NCBI GenBank assembly: GCA_910586715.1
Contig: CAJUJG010000001.1
Coordinates: 103,538-167,537, forward strand
DNA: 64,000 nucleotides
Direction of reading: 5' to 3'
From: an uncultured Lachnospiraceae bacterium
GTDB lineage: Bacteria; Bacillota; Clostridia; Lachnospirales; Lachnospiraceae
Part shown: piece after piece, positions 1 through 8,817 of the stretch
How the letters are laid out: each line of letters opens with the position of its first letter
How positions within the stretch are numbered: position 1 is the stretch's first letter
The notes under the pieces: generated by a model
The model's database searches: none
What the model was told of the DNA's origin: nothing
The model's input: the letters and a program-made list of their open reading frames with translations, nothing else
Position numbers and translations under genes: made by a program

Positions 1-2
1 TG

Positions 3-896
3 AATGCGCTTAGGGAGAGCGGGATTGTTTCAGAGAAAAGCCGTATCGTTTTTGTGGATGACGGTTCAAAAGACAAAACGTGGGAGCTGATTACGCAGCT
101 GTATCATGAGCATTGGGAGATAACGGGGCTGCGGTTTGCCCACAACAGAGGTCATCAGAACGCAATTCTTGCAGGCATGCTGTACGCGAAGGATTACTGT
201 GATTACACGATTACCATTGATGCGGATTTACAGCAGGATATTAATGCGCTTTCATTGTTTATAGAGGAATATGAGAACGGGAGCGAGGTGGTTTTCGGGG
301 TCCGCAATTCAAGAAATACGGACGGGTTTTTCAAAAAGTTTTCCGCGACCCTGTTTTATAAGGTGATGCGGTTTATGGGCGCGAATATTTATGAAAATTC
401 AGCGGATTACCGTCTTATGAGTGCGAAGGCGCTTGATGCGCTTTCAGAGTACGGTGAGGTTAACTTATTTCTCAGGGGGATTATACCGGATATTGGACTG
501 AAGTCCTCTGTCGTGCATTTTGATGTGTTTCCAAGAATGCAGGGAGAGTCGAAGTATTCGCTGTCAAAGATGATGACTTTGGCGGCGGACGGCGTTACGT
601 CTTTTAGCATTAAGCCGATCCGGATGGTGTTCGGCATGGGCATTGTGGCGCTGCTTGTGGGAGTTGGCATGGTTATCCACATTGTGTACGAACATTATTT
701 TGGATATACGATTGACGGCTGGTCATCCATTCTGATGTCTATTTGGGTGCTTGGCGGGGCAGTTTTGCTGTCGCTTGGCATTATCGGGGAATATGTGGGG
801 CGAAACTATTTGGAAACAAAACGCAGACCGCGGTATTATTTTTGGGACGTGCTTTCGCACGATAATACGCAATCAGGAGGAGGAGAAAACTTATGA
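3..896 (+). CDS. GtrB/DPM1-like polyprenyl-phosphate glycosyltransferase, 5' end cut off
   Basis: A GT2 enzyme predicted to move a sugar from a nucleotide donor to undecaprenyl phosphate on the cytoplasmic face. The reading frame is open to the window edge, so the N-terminus is missing; the GTG at 54 lies inside the fold. Visible are the VDDGS nucleotide-binding motif, a DADLQQD metal-binding motif and two C-terminal membrane helices ending in IGEYVGRNYLETKRRPRYY, the hallmark of the GtrB/ArnC/DPM1 group. The stop overlaps the next start as ATGA. Which sugar is used cannot be read. It may feed the membrane proteins encoded at 6039-8695 or the GtrA protein at 29233. Confidence 0.85.
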   Translation, partial: NALRESGIVSEKSRIVFVDDGSKDKTWELITQLYHEHWEITGLRFAHNRGHQNAILAGMLYAKDYCDYTITIDADLQQDINALSLFIEEYENGSEVVFGVRNSRNTDGFFKKFSATLFYKVMRFMGANIYENSADYRLMSAKALDALSEYGEVNLFLRGIIPDIGLKSSVVHFDVFPRMQGESKYSLSKMMTLAADGVTSFSIKPIRMVFGMGIVALLVGVGMVIHIVYEHYFGYTIDGWSSILMSIWVLGGAVLLSLGIIGEYVGRNYLETKRRPRYYFWDVLSHDNTQSGGGENL

Positions 897-1690
897 TCGC
901 ATTGGCAGGATACACGGGATTTGTAGGCAGCAATATCTATGCGCGTGCCAGTAACCGTATAGACGGCATCTTTAATACACAAAATATAGAAAAGGCATAC
1001 GGCTTGGAACCGGATGTGCTGATTTTTGCAGGACTCAAGCCTGACAGAAGGCTTGCGGAGCGGGCACCGTACCAGCATTTGGAGATGGTGCTGGCGGCTC
1101 AGGAGACAATTAAAAAGATCAATCCGTACAAGCTTGTGCTGATTTCGAGTACGGAAGTGTACAAAAACCCGGTCGGTGTGGATGAGGAAAACTCGGTGTT
1201 TGCGGTCGGAAGCGATAAAGTCGATAAAAAGGAAGTTCTGCCGTACAACTTAAACCGCTATTATTTTGAGGAATGGGCACGTAAAAATTATCCAAATGCG
1301 TTGATTTTACGGCTTGCGACGCCGTATGGGCTTAATTTTAAGCATAATCGCATTAAGGAGTTTGCCGACGAGCGCAGAATGCAGGAGATTGACAGTGCGG
1401 CAACGTATCAGTTTTATCCGCTCAGCCGTATTTGGGAGGACATTCAGACGGCGATTGCGGAGCGGCTCACACTTGTGAATCTTACATCAGAGCCGATAAC
1501 GGCAGGAGAGCTGTATCACTGTCTGACTGGAAAAGAGCTTTCTTTGAAGACGGCAAAAGATACCATAAAGAAGAAGCTGGAAACGCATGATGTAATGTCG
1601 GTGCATGCTCCAAAATTTGGCGGCAGCGAGAATTACATATGCACGAAAAGTGAGATATTGGGAAGCATTAAGCAGTTTGCCGAGTTGTAA
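893..1690 (+). CDS. NAD(P)-dependent epimerase/dehydratase-like protein
   Basis: A 265-residue short-chain dehydrogenase/epimerase-fold protein, probably making or modifying a nucleotide sugar in the cytosol. The N-terminus has the Rossmann motif GYTGFVGSN. SSTEVY sits where family members carry the catalytic Ser/Thr, followed by a tyrosine-rich YNLNRYYFEEW segment that may supply the Tyr/Lys pair, and an RLATPYG segment typical of the family. It is shorter than most epimerases (about 310-340 residues). It is translationally coupled to the preceding glycosyltransferase. It could be a reductase of the RmlD type, since no classical rfbD is seen in the window, but the sequence is divergent and the substrate is unknown. 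Confidence 0.65.
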   Translation: MIALAGYTGFVGSNIYARASNRIDGIFNTQNIEKAYGLEPDVLIFAGLKPDRRLAERAPYQHLEMVLAAQETIKKINPYKLVLISSTEVYKNPVGVDEENSVFAVGSDKVDKKEVLPYNLNRYYFEEWARKNYPNALILRLATPYGLNFKHNRIKEFADERRMQEIDSAATYQFYPLSRIWEDIQTAIAERLTLVNLTSEPITAGELYHCLTGKELSLKTAKDTIKKKLETHDVMSVHAPKFGGSENYICTKSEILGSIKQFAEL

Positions 1691-1741
1691 CCGGATTTGT
1701 ACAGGCAGGAGGCGGACTGAGAAAAGGGCACGGTTGTAGCA

Positions 1742-3166
1742 ATGGAAAATGTCAGAAGAAAAAACAAAATGATAGAAACATACAGTATTTTAATCATGGA
1801 CTTGTTCTGTGTGCTTGTTTCCTATGCCTGCTCCGTGTATATCCGGTTTCACATTATTCACGCAGAGCGGTATCCGAGGGATTTTCACATTACCGTGGGC
1901 GCTTATATTGTGGCGCTTTGCCTTTTATACAGCCTGTTTTTGGATGCGAACAGCAATTTTTTCTATCGGGGATGGCTGCGCGAGCTCTACTATACGGTGC
2001 GCTATACGCTGATTCTCGTCATAGGGCTTGTGGTTGTGCTTTATCTCACGCAGCAGGCGTATGATTTTTCCCGGCTGATTTACGGTATCTTTTTGGTATT
2101 GAACATCCTGATTACGTATGCGGTGCATATGGTGTTTAAGAAGGCGATGTGGAAATACTACAGAAAAAGCGAGAGCAGTACGAAAATGCTGGTGGTAACG
2201 CTTGATATTATGGCGGGCGAAGTGATTGACAGTCTGATGAAAGGTAAGGAATGGTACTATGACATCACGGCGGCGGCAGTTTACGACGCCGACAGGGTGG
2301 GGAGCAGTATCCAAAGCGTGCCGGTGGTGGCGTCGAAGGAACGGCTCTACGAGGTTGTCGTGCAGATGCTTGTGGACGAGGTGTTTATCTGCCTGCCTGG
2401 CGTGCCGACGCTTGAGATACGCGATATGATACAGCGTTTTGAGGAGATGGGGCTTGTATGCCATTACAATGTGGATATTTTCAGCCGCTCCAATCCAAAC
2501 ACGTACGTACAGAAGATGGCGGGGTACAGCGTCATTTCGTTTGCATTAAAGACGATGGATTCGAGAAGGCTTTTGGTAAAGCGTCTGATTGATATTTTGG
2601 GAGCGGCGGCAGGACTTATCATAACGGGTGTTATTACACCGTTTGTGGCGCTTGCGATTAAGCTGGATTCACCGGGACCTGTGTTTTTTTCGCAGACGCG
2701 GGTAGGGAAAAACGGCAGGCGTTTTCAAATATGGAAGTTCCGTTCGATGTATATTGATGCGGAGGCGCGCAAAAAAGAACTGGAAGAGAAGAATGAGGTG
2801 AAAGGACTGATGTTCAAAATGGAGGATGATCCGCGCGTTACACGTGTGGGGAAATTTATCCGAAAGACGAGCATCGATGAGACGCCGCAGTTTTTAAATA
2901 TACTGGTGGGGGATATGAGCCTTGTGGGGACGCGCCCGCCTACGGAGGATGAGTTTGAGCAGTACAATGGCTATTACAGGAGGCGCATGAGCATTACGCC
3001 GGGGCTGACCGGCATGTGGCAGGTGAGCGGCAGAAGCGACATCCGCGATTTCGAGGAGATTGTGAAGCTTGATTTGGAATATATCGACAACTGGTCTTTG
3101 GGGCTTGACATCAAAATCCTGTTTATGACCGTGTTTGCAGTGCTTGGCAGAAAGGGTTCAAAGTGA
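1742..3166 (+). CDS. Undecaprenyl-phosphate sugar-phosphate transferase (initiating enzyme 1)
   Basis: A 474-residue polyisoprenyl-phosphate hexose-1-phosphate transferase that would load the first sugar of a glycan onto undecaprenyl phosphate. The order is four N-terminal membrane helices (about residues 10-135), a central nucleotide-binding-like domain, a re-entrant hydrophobic helix after KRLIDILGA, and the catalytic domain (about 279-474). Family motifs seen are PGPVFFSQTRVG, KFRSMY, KTSIDETPQFLN, GDMSLVGTRPP and PGLTGMWQVSGR. The start used is the ATG at 1742; an in-frame ATG at 1769 is possible because the GGAGG lies far upstream. A second enzyme of the same family is encoded at 32346. 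It overlaps or abuts the next gene at TGATG. Confidence 0.92.
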   Translation: MENVRRKNKMIETYSILIMDLFCVLVSYACSVYIRFHIIHAERYPRDFHITVGAYIVALCLLYSLFLDANSNFFYRGWLRELYYTVRYTLILVIGLVVVLYLTQQAYDFSRLIYGIFLVLNILITYAVHMVFKKAMWKYYRKSESSTKMLVVTLDIMAGEVIDSLMKGKEWYYDITAAAVYDADRVGSSIQSVPVVASKERLYEVVVQMLVDEVFICLPGVPTLEIRDMIQRFEEMGLVCHYNVDIFSRSNPNTYVQKMAGYSVISFALKTMDSRRLLVKRLIDILGAAAGLIITGVITPFVALAIKLDSPGPVFFSQTRVGKNGRRFQIWKFRSMYIDAEARKKELEEKNEVKGLMFKMEDDPRVTRVGKFIRKTSIDETPQFLNILVGDMSLVGTRPPTEDEFEQYNGYYRRRMSITPGLTGMWQVSGRSDIRDFEEIVKLDLEYIDNWSLGLDIKILFMTVFAVLGRKGSK

Positions 3167-3918
3167 TGGAGGAATTGCAGTATTGTGAGATTTTAGGGAC
3201 GCGGATTACCGTCACGGATATGGAACGGACGCTTCGCTTTCTGAACAATTATTTGGATGAACTGCGGGGCAATTATATCTGTGTGTCAAATGTCCATACG
3301 ACCGTAATGGCGTATGAGGACGCGGATTACCAAAGGATACAAAACGGCGGCGCAATGGCGCTTCCGGACGGTGCGCCGCTTTCGGTATACAGCAGAAAAC
3401 ACGGTTTTGCGGATGCACAGCGCGTCACGGGACCGGATTTGATGGTGGAGCTGTTGAAGATATCCAAGGATACGGGGTACCGGCACTTTTTTTACGGTGC
3501 GACGCAGGAGACGCTTGAGGCAATGCGGCGTGTGATTGAAAAGGAGTATTTTGGTGCGTGCATTGCGGGAATGTATGCGCCGCCGTTTCGTCCGCTTTGT
3601 CCGGAAGAAGATGAGGCAGTGATAAGCCTTATCAACCAGACAGAACCGGATTTTATATGGGTAGGGCTTGGCGCGCCGAAGCAGGAGCAGTGGATGGCTG
3701 CGCATAAGGGACGGCTTTGCGGTGTGTCTGTCGGCGTGGGTGCGGGGTTTCATTATCTTGCGGGCGATATTAAGAGGGCGCCGAAAATCATGCAAAAGCT
3801 TTGCCTTGAGTGGTTTTACCGCCTTTTGCAGGACCCGAGGCGGCTTTGGAAACGGTATGTTACGACAAATTTAAAGTTTATGGGATATATTCGGAAAGAG
3901 GCAAAAAATGGTAGATAA
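3166..3918 (+). CDS. WecG/TagA/CpsF-family glycosyltransferase (GT26)
   Basis: A 250-residue cytoplasmic, membrane-associated enzyme adding the second sugar, typically N-acetylmannosamine or its uronate, to the undecaprenyl-linked primer. Family motifs are plain: NVHTTVMAYEDADY, ALPDGAPL with the conserved Asp, RVTGPDLM, FFYGATQETLE, WVGLGAPKQEQW and GVGAGFHYLAGDIKRAP, plus the basic C-terminal helix with LLQDPRRLWKRY that docks on the membrane. The ATG at 3166 shares one base with the preceding stop; a GTG at 3163 is an alternative. Its place right after an initiating transferase matches teichoic-acid and exopolysaccharide loci. Confidence 0.92.
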   Translation: MEELQYCEILGTRITVTDMERTLRFLNNYLDELRGNYICVSNVHTTVMAYEDADYQRIQNGGAMALPDGAPLSVYSRKHGFADAQRVTGPDLMVELLKISKDTGYRHFFYGATQETLEAMRRVIEKEYFGACIAGMYAPPFRPLCPEEDEAVISLINQTEPDFIWVGLGAPKQEQWMAAHKGRLCGVSVGVGAGFHYLAGDIKRAPKIMQKLCLEWFYRLLQDPRRLWKRYVTTNLKFMGYIRKEAKNGR

Positions 3919-4825
3919 GGTAACGTGGTATCATGCGGACGATTTTGGCGTCAGTTTGGAGCAGTCCGAGAAAATCCTGTCCTGTTATCAGGAGGGCGCC
4001 TTAAATAGCATCAGCATTCTTCCGAATGTTCCGGATTTGGATGGCGCGCTTGCGCTTTTGGACAGAGTTGACGCTAAGGGTGTCATACGGCGTGTGCTGC
4101 ACTTGAATTTTGTCGAGGGAAAGCCGGTTGCAGGAGCCAATAAGGTACCGCTTTTGGCGGATAAGGAAGGATACTTTGATAAGTCGTTTATCCGGTTTTT
4201 CCTTTGGAACTATACGGCGTGCGGGCGTAGGCGCGCGAAGCTCAAAGCGCAGATTCGGGAAGAGATTCGGGCGCAGCTTCGTGCCGTGACGGCGGAGCAT
4301 GATTTTCGTATTACGGCAGTTGACTCACACCAGCACTACCATATGATACCGATAATTTTTGACTGTCTGCTTGCGGTTTTAGACGAGGAGGAGTTTGCAC
4401 AGCTTAAAATCCGGCAGATTCGGATACCGACAGACCCGATAAAACCTGTGCTTGCAGGAAAAAAGCCGAAAAGAGTTCCGGCGGTCAATCTTGTAAAATG
4501 GCTGATTCTCAAGACTTCATCGGGGAGAAACAGGAAACTTTTACAGCAAAAGGGGATTGAAATTCCGGTATTTTTTGGTATATTTTATACTTGTGAGATG
4601 AAATGGGAGATTGTGAAGACGCTGTTTCCGGCATATAAGAAATGCGCAAACGCGAAAGGAACTTCACTCGAACTGATGTTTCATCCTGGGAATCTCACGG
4701 CGGATTATGAGCTTTTGGATCAAAGACGAGGAGAGATGCGGGAATTTTATATGTCGGACAACCGTTTTTTTGAGGCGGAATGTTTAAAAATGCTGAAAAG
4801 TCAATGTGCCCGTCCGGCGCATTAG
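3908..4825 (+). CDS. ChbG/YdjC-like carbohydrate deacetylase
   Basis: A 305-residue protein of the YdjC/ChbG family, metal-dependent enzymes that remove acetyl groups from amino sugars. The metal-binding residues are visible: HADDFG near residue 11, VDSHQHYH around residue 140, and MFHPG near residue 256. No signal peptide is present, so it should act in the cytosol, perhaps on a lipid-linked or nucleotide-linked GlcNAc-type intermediate. It overlaps the GT26 gene by 11 bases with a GAAAGAGG ribosome site, so the two are translated together. The substrate is inferred from context only. Confidence 0.85.
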   Translation: MVDKVTWYHADDFGVSLEQSEKILSCYQEGALNSISILPNVPDLDGALALLDRVDAKGVIRRVLHLNFVEGKPVAGANKVPLLADKEGYFDKSFIRFFLWNYTACGRRRAKLKAQIREEIRAQLRAVTAEHDFRITAVDSHQHYHMIPIIFDCLLAVLDEEEFAQLKIRQIRIPTDPIKPVLAGKKPKRVPAVNLVKWLILKTSSGRNRKLLQQKGIEIPVFFGIFYTCEMKWEIVKTLFPAYKKCANAKGTSLELMFHPGNLTADYELLDQRRGEMREFYMSDNRFFEAECLKMLKSQCARPAH

Positions 4826-4855
4826 ATTGACAGCAAAGTAAAGAGGAGTAATATT

Positions 4856-6013
4856 ATGAAAAAAAAATCAGTAACAGCAGTAATTACGGCGTTTGCGATG
4901 GCGCTGTCTCTTTCGGCATGTGCAGAGCGTGCGCAGGAAGATGAAAATGTGATTGTGCGGGAGAGTGAACCTGCAACGATTGCCGGTTGTGCGGCGGACT
5001 GTGGATGTGGGTGCAGTAACTGCTTCTGTGATGGTGCAGCCAAAACGGCGGCGCCGGAAACAAGTGTGGCAGCGTCAATCGAGACAGTGCCGGAAACGCA
5101 GACGGCATCTGTAATGGAAACGCAGACGCAGACACCGCCAGGCGAGACACAGGAAACAAACGAGACGGAAGGCGGAATGGTAGTGGAGCTTACCGAGGGT
5201 GAGCTTGCGGCAAGACGCGAGCAGCAGGCGAATTTGGCAAAAGCAAGAGAGGCTCTTTACAAAGCCGGAGATTCGCTTGACAAAACAACAAAAATCAATC
5301 AGCTGGACAAGCAGATTCTTGCAAATAATGCGTATGATTTTAGTGATAAGACCGTCGTGTTTATCGGCGACAGCATTACGGAGGGTATTACAAGTTCCGT
5401 GGACCAAAACGGAAATTATATCAGTTACGTTACATACGTAAATTCGTATCTCCATTTTGGCAATGTGCTCAATCACGGCATGGGTGGCAGAATGTTTGCG
5501 CAGTACGGTGGCGACGAGCTTTCGCTTGCCATGAATTTTGAAAATGTGACGAACATCAATTCGGATATTATTGTAGTGTTTGCAGGCGTAAACGATTATT
5601 TGTGTACTCCGCCGAACAAGCATTTCGGAAGCGTCACCGATACGATGACGACCGGAAATTTCTGCGGTGCGGTGCGCTATTTTATGAAACAGCTGAAGGA
5701 GTATTACGGAGACCGGGAGATTTTCTTTGTCACAATGTATGATATTAATAAAAAGCCCAACTGCACGTATGTAGACTTTAACGGACAGCCGACGCTTGCC
5801 GATTTTATGGAGGCGGAACGCAAGCTTGCAAAAGAGTTTGGCTTCCATATTATTGATTTGCAGGGGACAGGCTTTATGGACTGCTCTACCAAAGAGGCGT
5901 CCGACTATTACCTGCGCGACGGGCTACACCCTAAGGACAGCGGAAGCATTGCCTTAGGAGAGCATATCGCTGCCGAGCTGTCGCTTTACTTCGGACAAAA
6001 GGAAGGAAATTAA
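4856..6013 (+). CDS. SGNH/GDSL-family lipoprotein
   Basis: A 385-residue exported lipoprotein with a lipobox ending LSLSAC near residue 22. A Cys- and Thr-rich spacer rich in ETQT repeats covers about residues 45-105, and the SGNH hydrolase domain follows from about residue 160. The four blocks are visible: FIGDSITEG (nucleophile Ser), NHGMGGRMF (Gly), AGVNDY (Asn) and DGLHPKDSG (Asp/His). Such enzymes often add or remove O-acetyl groups on cell-wall glycans, so an outside role on the polymer of this locus is likely. The ATG has an AGAGGAG site 8 bases upstream. Confidence 0.85.
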   Translation: MKKKSVTAVITAFAMALSLSACAERAQEDENVIVRESEPATIAGCAADCGCGCSNCFCDGAAKTAAPETSVAASIETVPETQTASVMETQTQTPPGETQETNETEGGMVVELTEGELAARREQQANLAKAREALYKAGDSLDKTTKINQLDKQILANNAYDFSDKTVVFIGDSITEGITSSVDQNGNYISYVTYVNSYLHFGNVLNHGMGGRMFAQYGGDELSLAMNFENVTNINSDIIVVFAGVNDYLCTPPNKHFGSVTDTMTTGNFCGAVRYFMKQLKEYYGDREIFFVTMYDINKKPNCTYVDFNGQPTLADFMEAERKLAKEFGFHIIDLQGTGFMDCSTKEASDYYLRDGLHPKDSGSIALGEHIAAELSLYFGQKEGN

Positions 6014-6038
6014 TGGAGAGGGAATTAGGAGAGTGACA

Positions 6039-7106
6039 GTGGAAATACTACAATGGTGCATTTTGCTTGCGCTTGTGCTTTTGCTTCCGTTCTTTTTAGG
6101 AATGATACCGGTAAAATATATGAACAGCTTACAAAGAACACCCGCGATGACATATGTCTGCGGGTGGTTTGTGAGCTTTTTTGTGTTTGAGCTGACTGCG
6201 GTGCCGTTTATTTTGCTGCAGAAGCGGTTTACGACGTTTGTCACTGCTTATACGGCGGTGATTTTGGCGCTTTTTGTGTATGGGGTTTGGACGTCAAAAT
6301 CGGTTTGGGCGGATTTTGCAAAAAACATCAAGGGGGCTTTCCGGCAGCAGCCGCTGCTTGTAAAAGCCGGATGGCTGCTGGCTTATGCGCTGATTGGAGT
6401 GCAGCTTTATATTGCCGTGTTTTACGAGTATTACGACGGCGATGACGCATACTATATTGCAACCTCCGTGCTTACGGATACCTTTGACACGATGTATCTT
6501 CGGGATGCGTACACGGGTTACAGTTATTCGTTGGACGCAAGACATGCTCTTTCGCCGACTCCAATCTATCAGGCATGGCTTTCAAGGCTGAGCGGCATCC
6601 ACCCTGCGGTGATTGCCCACAGCGTGCTCTCGGCGGTTTGGCTGGTGTTTATGTATGGTATTTACGGGCAGATTGGCAATCGGCTTTTGCCGATTACAAA
6701 AAGTGCGGGGAGGGCAAAAAGCAACTTCCGTCCTGTGTTTTTGATTTTGACTGCCGTGTGGTTTGCGTTCGGAAACATTTCGCTGTACACGTCGGAAACC
6801 TTTGCGATGACAAGGACGTGGCAGGGCAAGGGAATGATGGCGGGTATGATACTGCCGGCGCTCTTTTTATGCCTGCTTTCTTTGGCGCGGGACAAGGTCA
6901 GTCCCGGCGTGTGGATGCTCTATGAGTGTGTGCTGGTATCGGCGGTGTTTGCAACGAGCGTTTCTTTTATGCTTGTGCCTACGATTGTGGGCGTGGCGGC
7001 GGCGCTGATTGGATGGAAAAAGAAAAGCGTACGCGCGGCAGCAGGGATTTTTGCCTGCTGTGTGCCGTGCCTGCTGCTTGCCGTATGTTATCTTGTTGTG
7101 AAGTGA
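6039..7106 (+). CDS. Polytopic membrane protein resembling DUF6077 (N-terminal half)
   Basis: A 355-residue integral membrane protein with about eight hydrophobic segments. The loop after the fourth or fifth helix holds DGDDAYYIATSVL followed by a Tyr/Asp-rich stretch; an acidic loop of this kind in a multi-helix protein recalls GT-C type glycosyltransferases. I recognise it tentatively as DUF6077, a family known from Clostridia polysaccharide loci. The GTG at 6039 is preferred because AGGAGA lies 6 bases upstream; a GTG at 6033 would touch that site. It ends in a hydrophobic helix and appears to be completed by the next gene. Confidence 0.6.
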   Translation: MEILQWCILLALVLLLPFFLGMIPVKYMNSLQRTPAMTYVCGWFVSFFVFELTAVPFILLQKRFTTFVTAYTAVILALFVYGVWTSKSVWADFAKNIKGAFRQQPLLVKAGWLLAYALIGVQLYIAVFYEYYDGDDAYYIATSVLTDTFDTMYLRDAYTGYSYSLDARHALSPTPIYQAWLSRLSGIHPAVIAHSVLSAVWLVFMYGIYGQIGNRLLPITKSAGRAKSNFRPVFLILTAVWFAFGNISLYTSETFAMTRTWQGKGMMAGMILPALFLCLLSLARDKVSPGVWMLYECVLVSAVFATSVSFMLVPTIVGVAAALIGWKKKSVRAAAGIFACCVPCLLLAVCYLVVK

Positions 7107-7131
7107 TTGAAAAAGAGTAGGAGGGTATAAG

Positions 7132-7974
7132 ATGCTTTCTGCACTGTGGACGGCTGCGGGAACCGTGCTTGAGGATATTGTACTGTATAATAATAAAAGC
7201 TTTCTTGTACCGCTCTTTTTGATTGCGCTTTTGTTTTTGTGGGTGACGGAGAGGTCAAAAAGGCTGCGGGTGGTGCTTGTGTATCTCGTGACGGTGCTGG
7301 GGGTGGTGTTTGTGTGTCCGCTGTATGCTTGGATTGGAATGCGCATCGATGCGGAGATTTACTACCGTGTGCTTTGGTCGTTGCCGATGGGGATTGTGGT
7401 GTGTTACAGCGCGGTAAAGCTGATGATGCGGTTTCATCATATTGCCGGCAGGGGGCTTGTGTTTGTGCTTGCGCTTCTTGCAATCTGCATTAACGGTGAT
7501 TTGGTCTACACGAAAACACTGCACTTTAAGGCGGTAAATGCTTATCACATGCCGCAGCAGGTGATTGATGTGGCAGAGGCGCTGAAGCTTGAAAATTACA
7601 GACCGATTGCGGTGCTTCCGGCAGAGCTTCTTCCGTTTTTCAGGCAGTATACGGCGGACGTGTATACACCGTACGGAAGAAATATTTTAGAGCCTGCGTG
7701 GAGTTTTTCAAATGAGCTGTATGACGCAATGGAGGGGGACAAAGAGTATGATGCCGTAGAAATCGCGCGCTGTGCAAGGCAGGAGCACTGTGCGTTTGTG
7801 GTACTCTCCTGTATGAAGCAGATACGCGGCGGCATGGAGGAGCAGAATTATTTTCTGTTTGATTTTGTTCAGGGATATTATATATATATGGATTACAATT
7901 ATTATGATGTGTACAAGGAGCAGGGACTTTTGGATGCCGATGTGATTGCGGTCGGCGAGACAAAACGCAATTGA
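7132..7974 (+). CDS. Membrane protein, probable C-terminal half of the DUF6077-like pair
   Basis: A 280-residue protein with four or five hydrophobic helices (roughly residues 22-40, 47-65, 78-95 and 103-120), then a soluble C-terminal domain of about 150 residues. The segment YYRVLWSLPMGIVV resembles the C-terminal membrane part of longer single-chain proteins of this type. An ideal AGGAGG lies 7 bases before the ATG, so it is a genuine second cistron and not an obvious frameshift product: the frame is closed by TGA at 7108-7110. It probably works together with the protein from 6039. No function is proven. Confidence 0.55.
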   Translation: MLSALWTAAGTVLEDIVLYNNKSFLVPLFLIALLFLWVTERSKRLRVVLVYLVTVLGVVFVCPLYAWIGMRIDAEIYYRVLWSLPMGIVVCYSAVKLMMRFHHIAGRGLVFVLALLAICINGDLVYTKTLHFKAVNAYHMPQQVIDVAEALKLENYRPIAVLPAELLPFFRQYTADVYTPYGRNILEPAWSFSNELYDAMEGDKEYDAVEIARCARQEHCAFVVLSCMKQIRGGMEEQNYFLFDFVQGYYIYMDYNYYDVYKEQGLLDADVIAVGETKRN

Positions 7975-7991
7975 GAATGGGGGACATCTTG

Positions 7992-8360
7992 ATGAAAACA
8001 AAGATAAAAAACATTATCCTGCTGCAGGGAGTGGTCATTATTTATACACTCTCGGGGATTATGTCAAAAAACGCGTCGGCAAACGGAGGCTATCCTGTTA
8101 AATTTTTGATATTTTTTGCGCTGGAATTTCTGCTGCTTGCTGTCTATGCGGTGTTGTGGCAGCAGATGATCAAACGGTTTGAGCTTTCCGTGGCATATGC
8201 AAACCGTTCTATGGCAGTATTGTGGTCCATGCTTTGGGCAGTGCTGTTTTTCCATGACGAGATTACGGTAAAAAATATAATGGGCGTCTTGCTGGTAACG
8301 GCGGGAACCGTGATTATCAATACGGACGTGCAGTCCGAAGAAGGGGAGGGGCGGCAATGA
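7992..8360 (+). CDS. Half-size EamA/SMR-fold membrane protein, subunit 1
   Basis: A 122-residue protein with four membrane helices, the size of small multidrug resistance and ArnE/ArnF-type subunits. The ATG at 7992 follows a GGGGGA site by about 10 bases; longer starts inside the previous gene look less likely. A loop with YANRSMAVLWSMLWAVLFF and the EITVKNIMGVLLVTAGT C-terminal helix match the EamA/EmrE pattern. The stop overlaps the next start, and the next gene encodes a second half-size member. Such pairs can form a heterodimeric flippase for undecaprenyl-phosphate sugars, as ArnE/ArnF do for aminoarabinose. The transport role here is inferred. Confidence 0.7.
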   Translation: MKTKIKNIILLQGVVIIYTLSGIMSKNASANGGYPVKFLIFFALEFLLLAVYAVLWQQMIKRFELSVAYANRSMAVLWSMLWAVLFFHDEITVKNIMGVLLVTAGTVIINTDVQSEEGEGRQ

Positions 8361-8695
8361 TAAATCCGTTTATACTGTGCATGCTTGTGTCCGTGAGCAT
8401 CGCTTCCGTATCACAGATTTTGCTGAAAAAAAGTGCGATGAAAACATATGCGAACGTTGTGCGGGAGTATGTCAACCCGTTTGTAATTGGCGGATACGGG
8501 CTGATGTTTGCCTCCATGCTGCTGACAATTTTCGCCTACAGCGGGATGGAATACAAGAACGGTCCGGTGCTTGAGTCTTTTGGAAATGTGTTGGTGCTGG
8601 CGCTTGGCTGTATTTTTTTGAAGGAGCGGCTTACGATTCGCAAGCTCCTTGGTGTGGCGTTTATTATGGCGGGTATGGCAGTATTTTACATGTAG
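8357..8695 (+). CDS. Half-size EamA/SMR-fold membrane protein, subunit 2
   Basis: A 112-residue, four-helix protein of the EamA/SMR superfamily. Helix 1 contains SIASVSQILLKKSAM, and the last helices contain VLALGCIFLKERLTIRKLLGVAFIMAGM, the usual end of EamA repeats. It overlaps the upstream half-size protein as ATGA, so both are made in step and probably form one antiparallel transporter. It is the last gene before a promoter at 8712, so it closes the left segment of the locus. Substrate unknown; a lipid-linked sugar is the best guess from neighbours. Confidence 0.72.
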   Translation: MINPFILCMLVSVSIASVSQILLKKSAMKTYANVVREYVNPFVIGGYGLMFASMLLTIFAYSGMEYKNGPVLESFGNVLVLALGCIFLKERLTIRKLLGVAFIMAGMAVFYM

Positions 8696-8711
8696 AAAAT
8701 AACATAAGTAG

Positions 8712-8740
8712 TTGCCATAATATTAAAAGTTTGGTATTAT
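8712..8740 (+). promoter_or_regulatory. Sigma-A promoter for the large GH25 surface protein
   Basis: TTGCCA at 8712-8717 and TATTAT at 8735-8740 are separated by 17 bases, a near-ideal housekeeping spacing. It lies in the 122-base gap after the EamA pair and points at the gene at 8818, giving a leader of about 70 bases. Confidence 0.65.
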
Positions 8741-8817
8741 TGTTGCGTAATGATTAAGATTGTTACAAAAATATTAAATTTTAACGAGAAGGAGGATGTC
8801 GGAAAGACAATATCAGG

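Noticed and set aside
6039..7974. Pseudogene caused by a frameshift in a long membrane protein
   Set aside because: Both frames are closed by stops between the halves and the second half has an ideal ribosome binding site, so two genuine cistrons are more likely.
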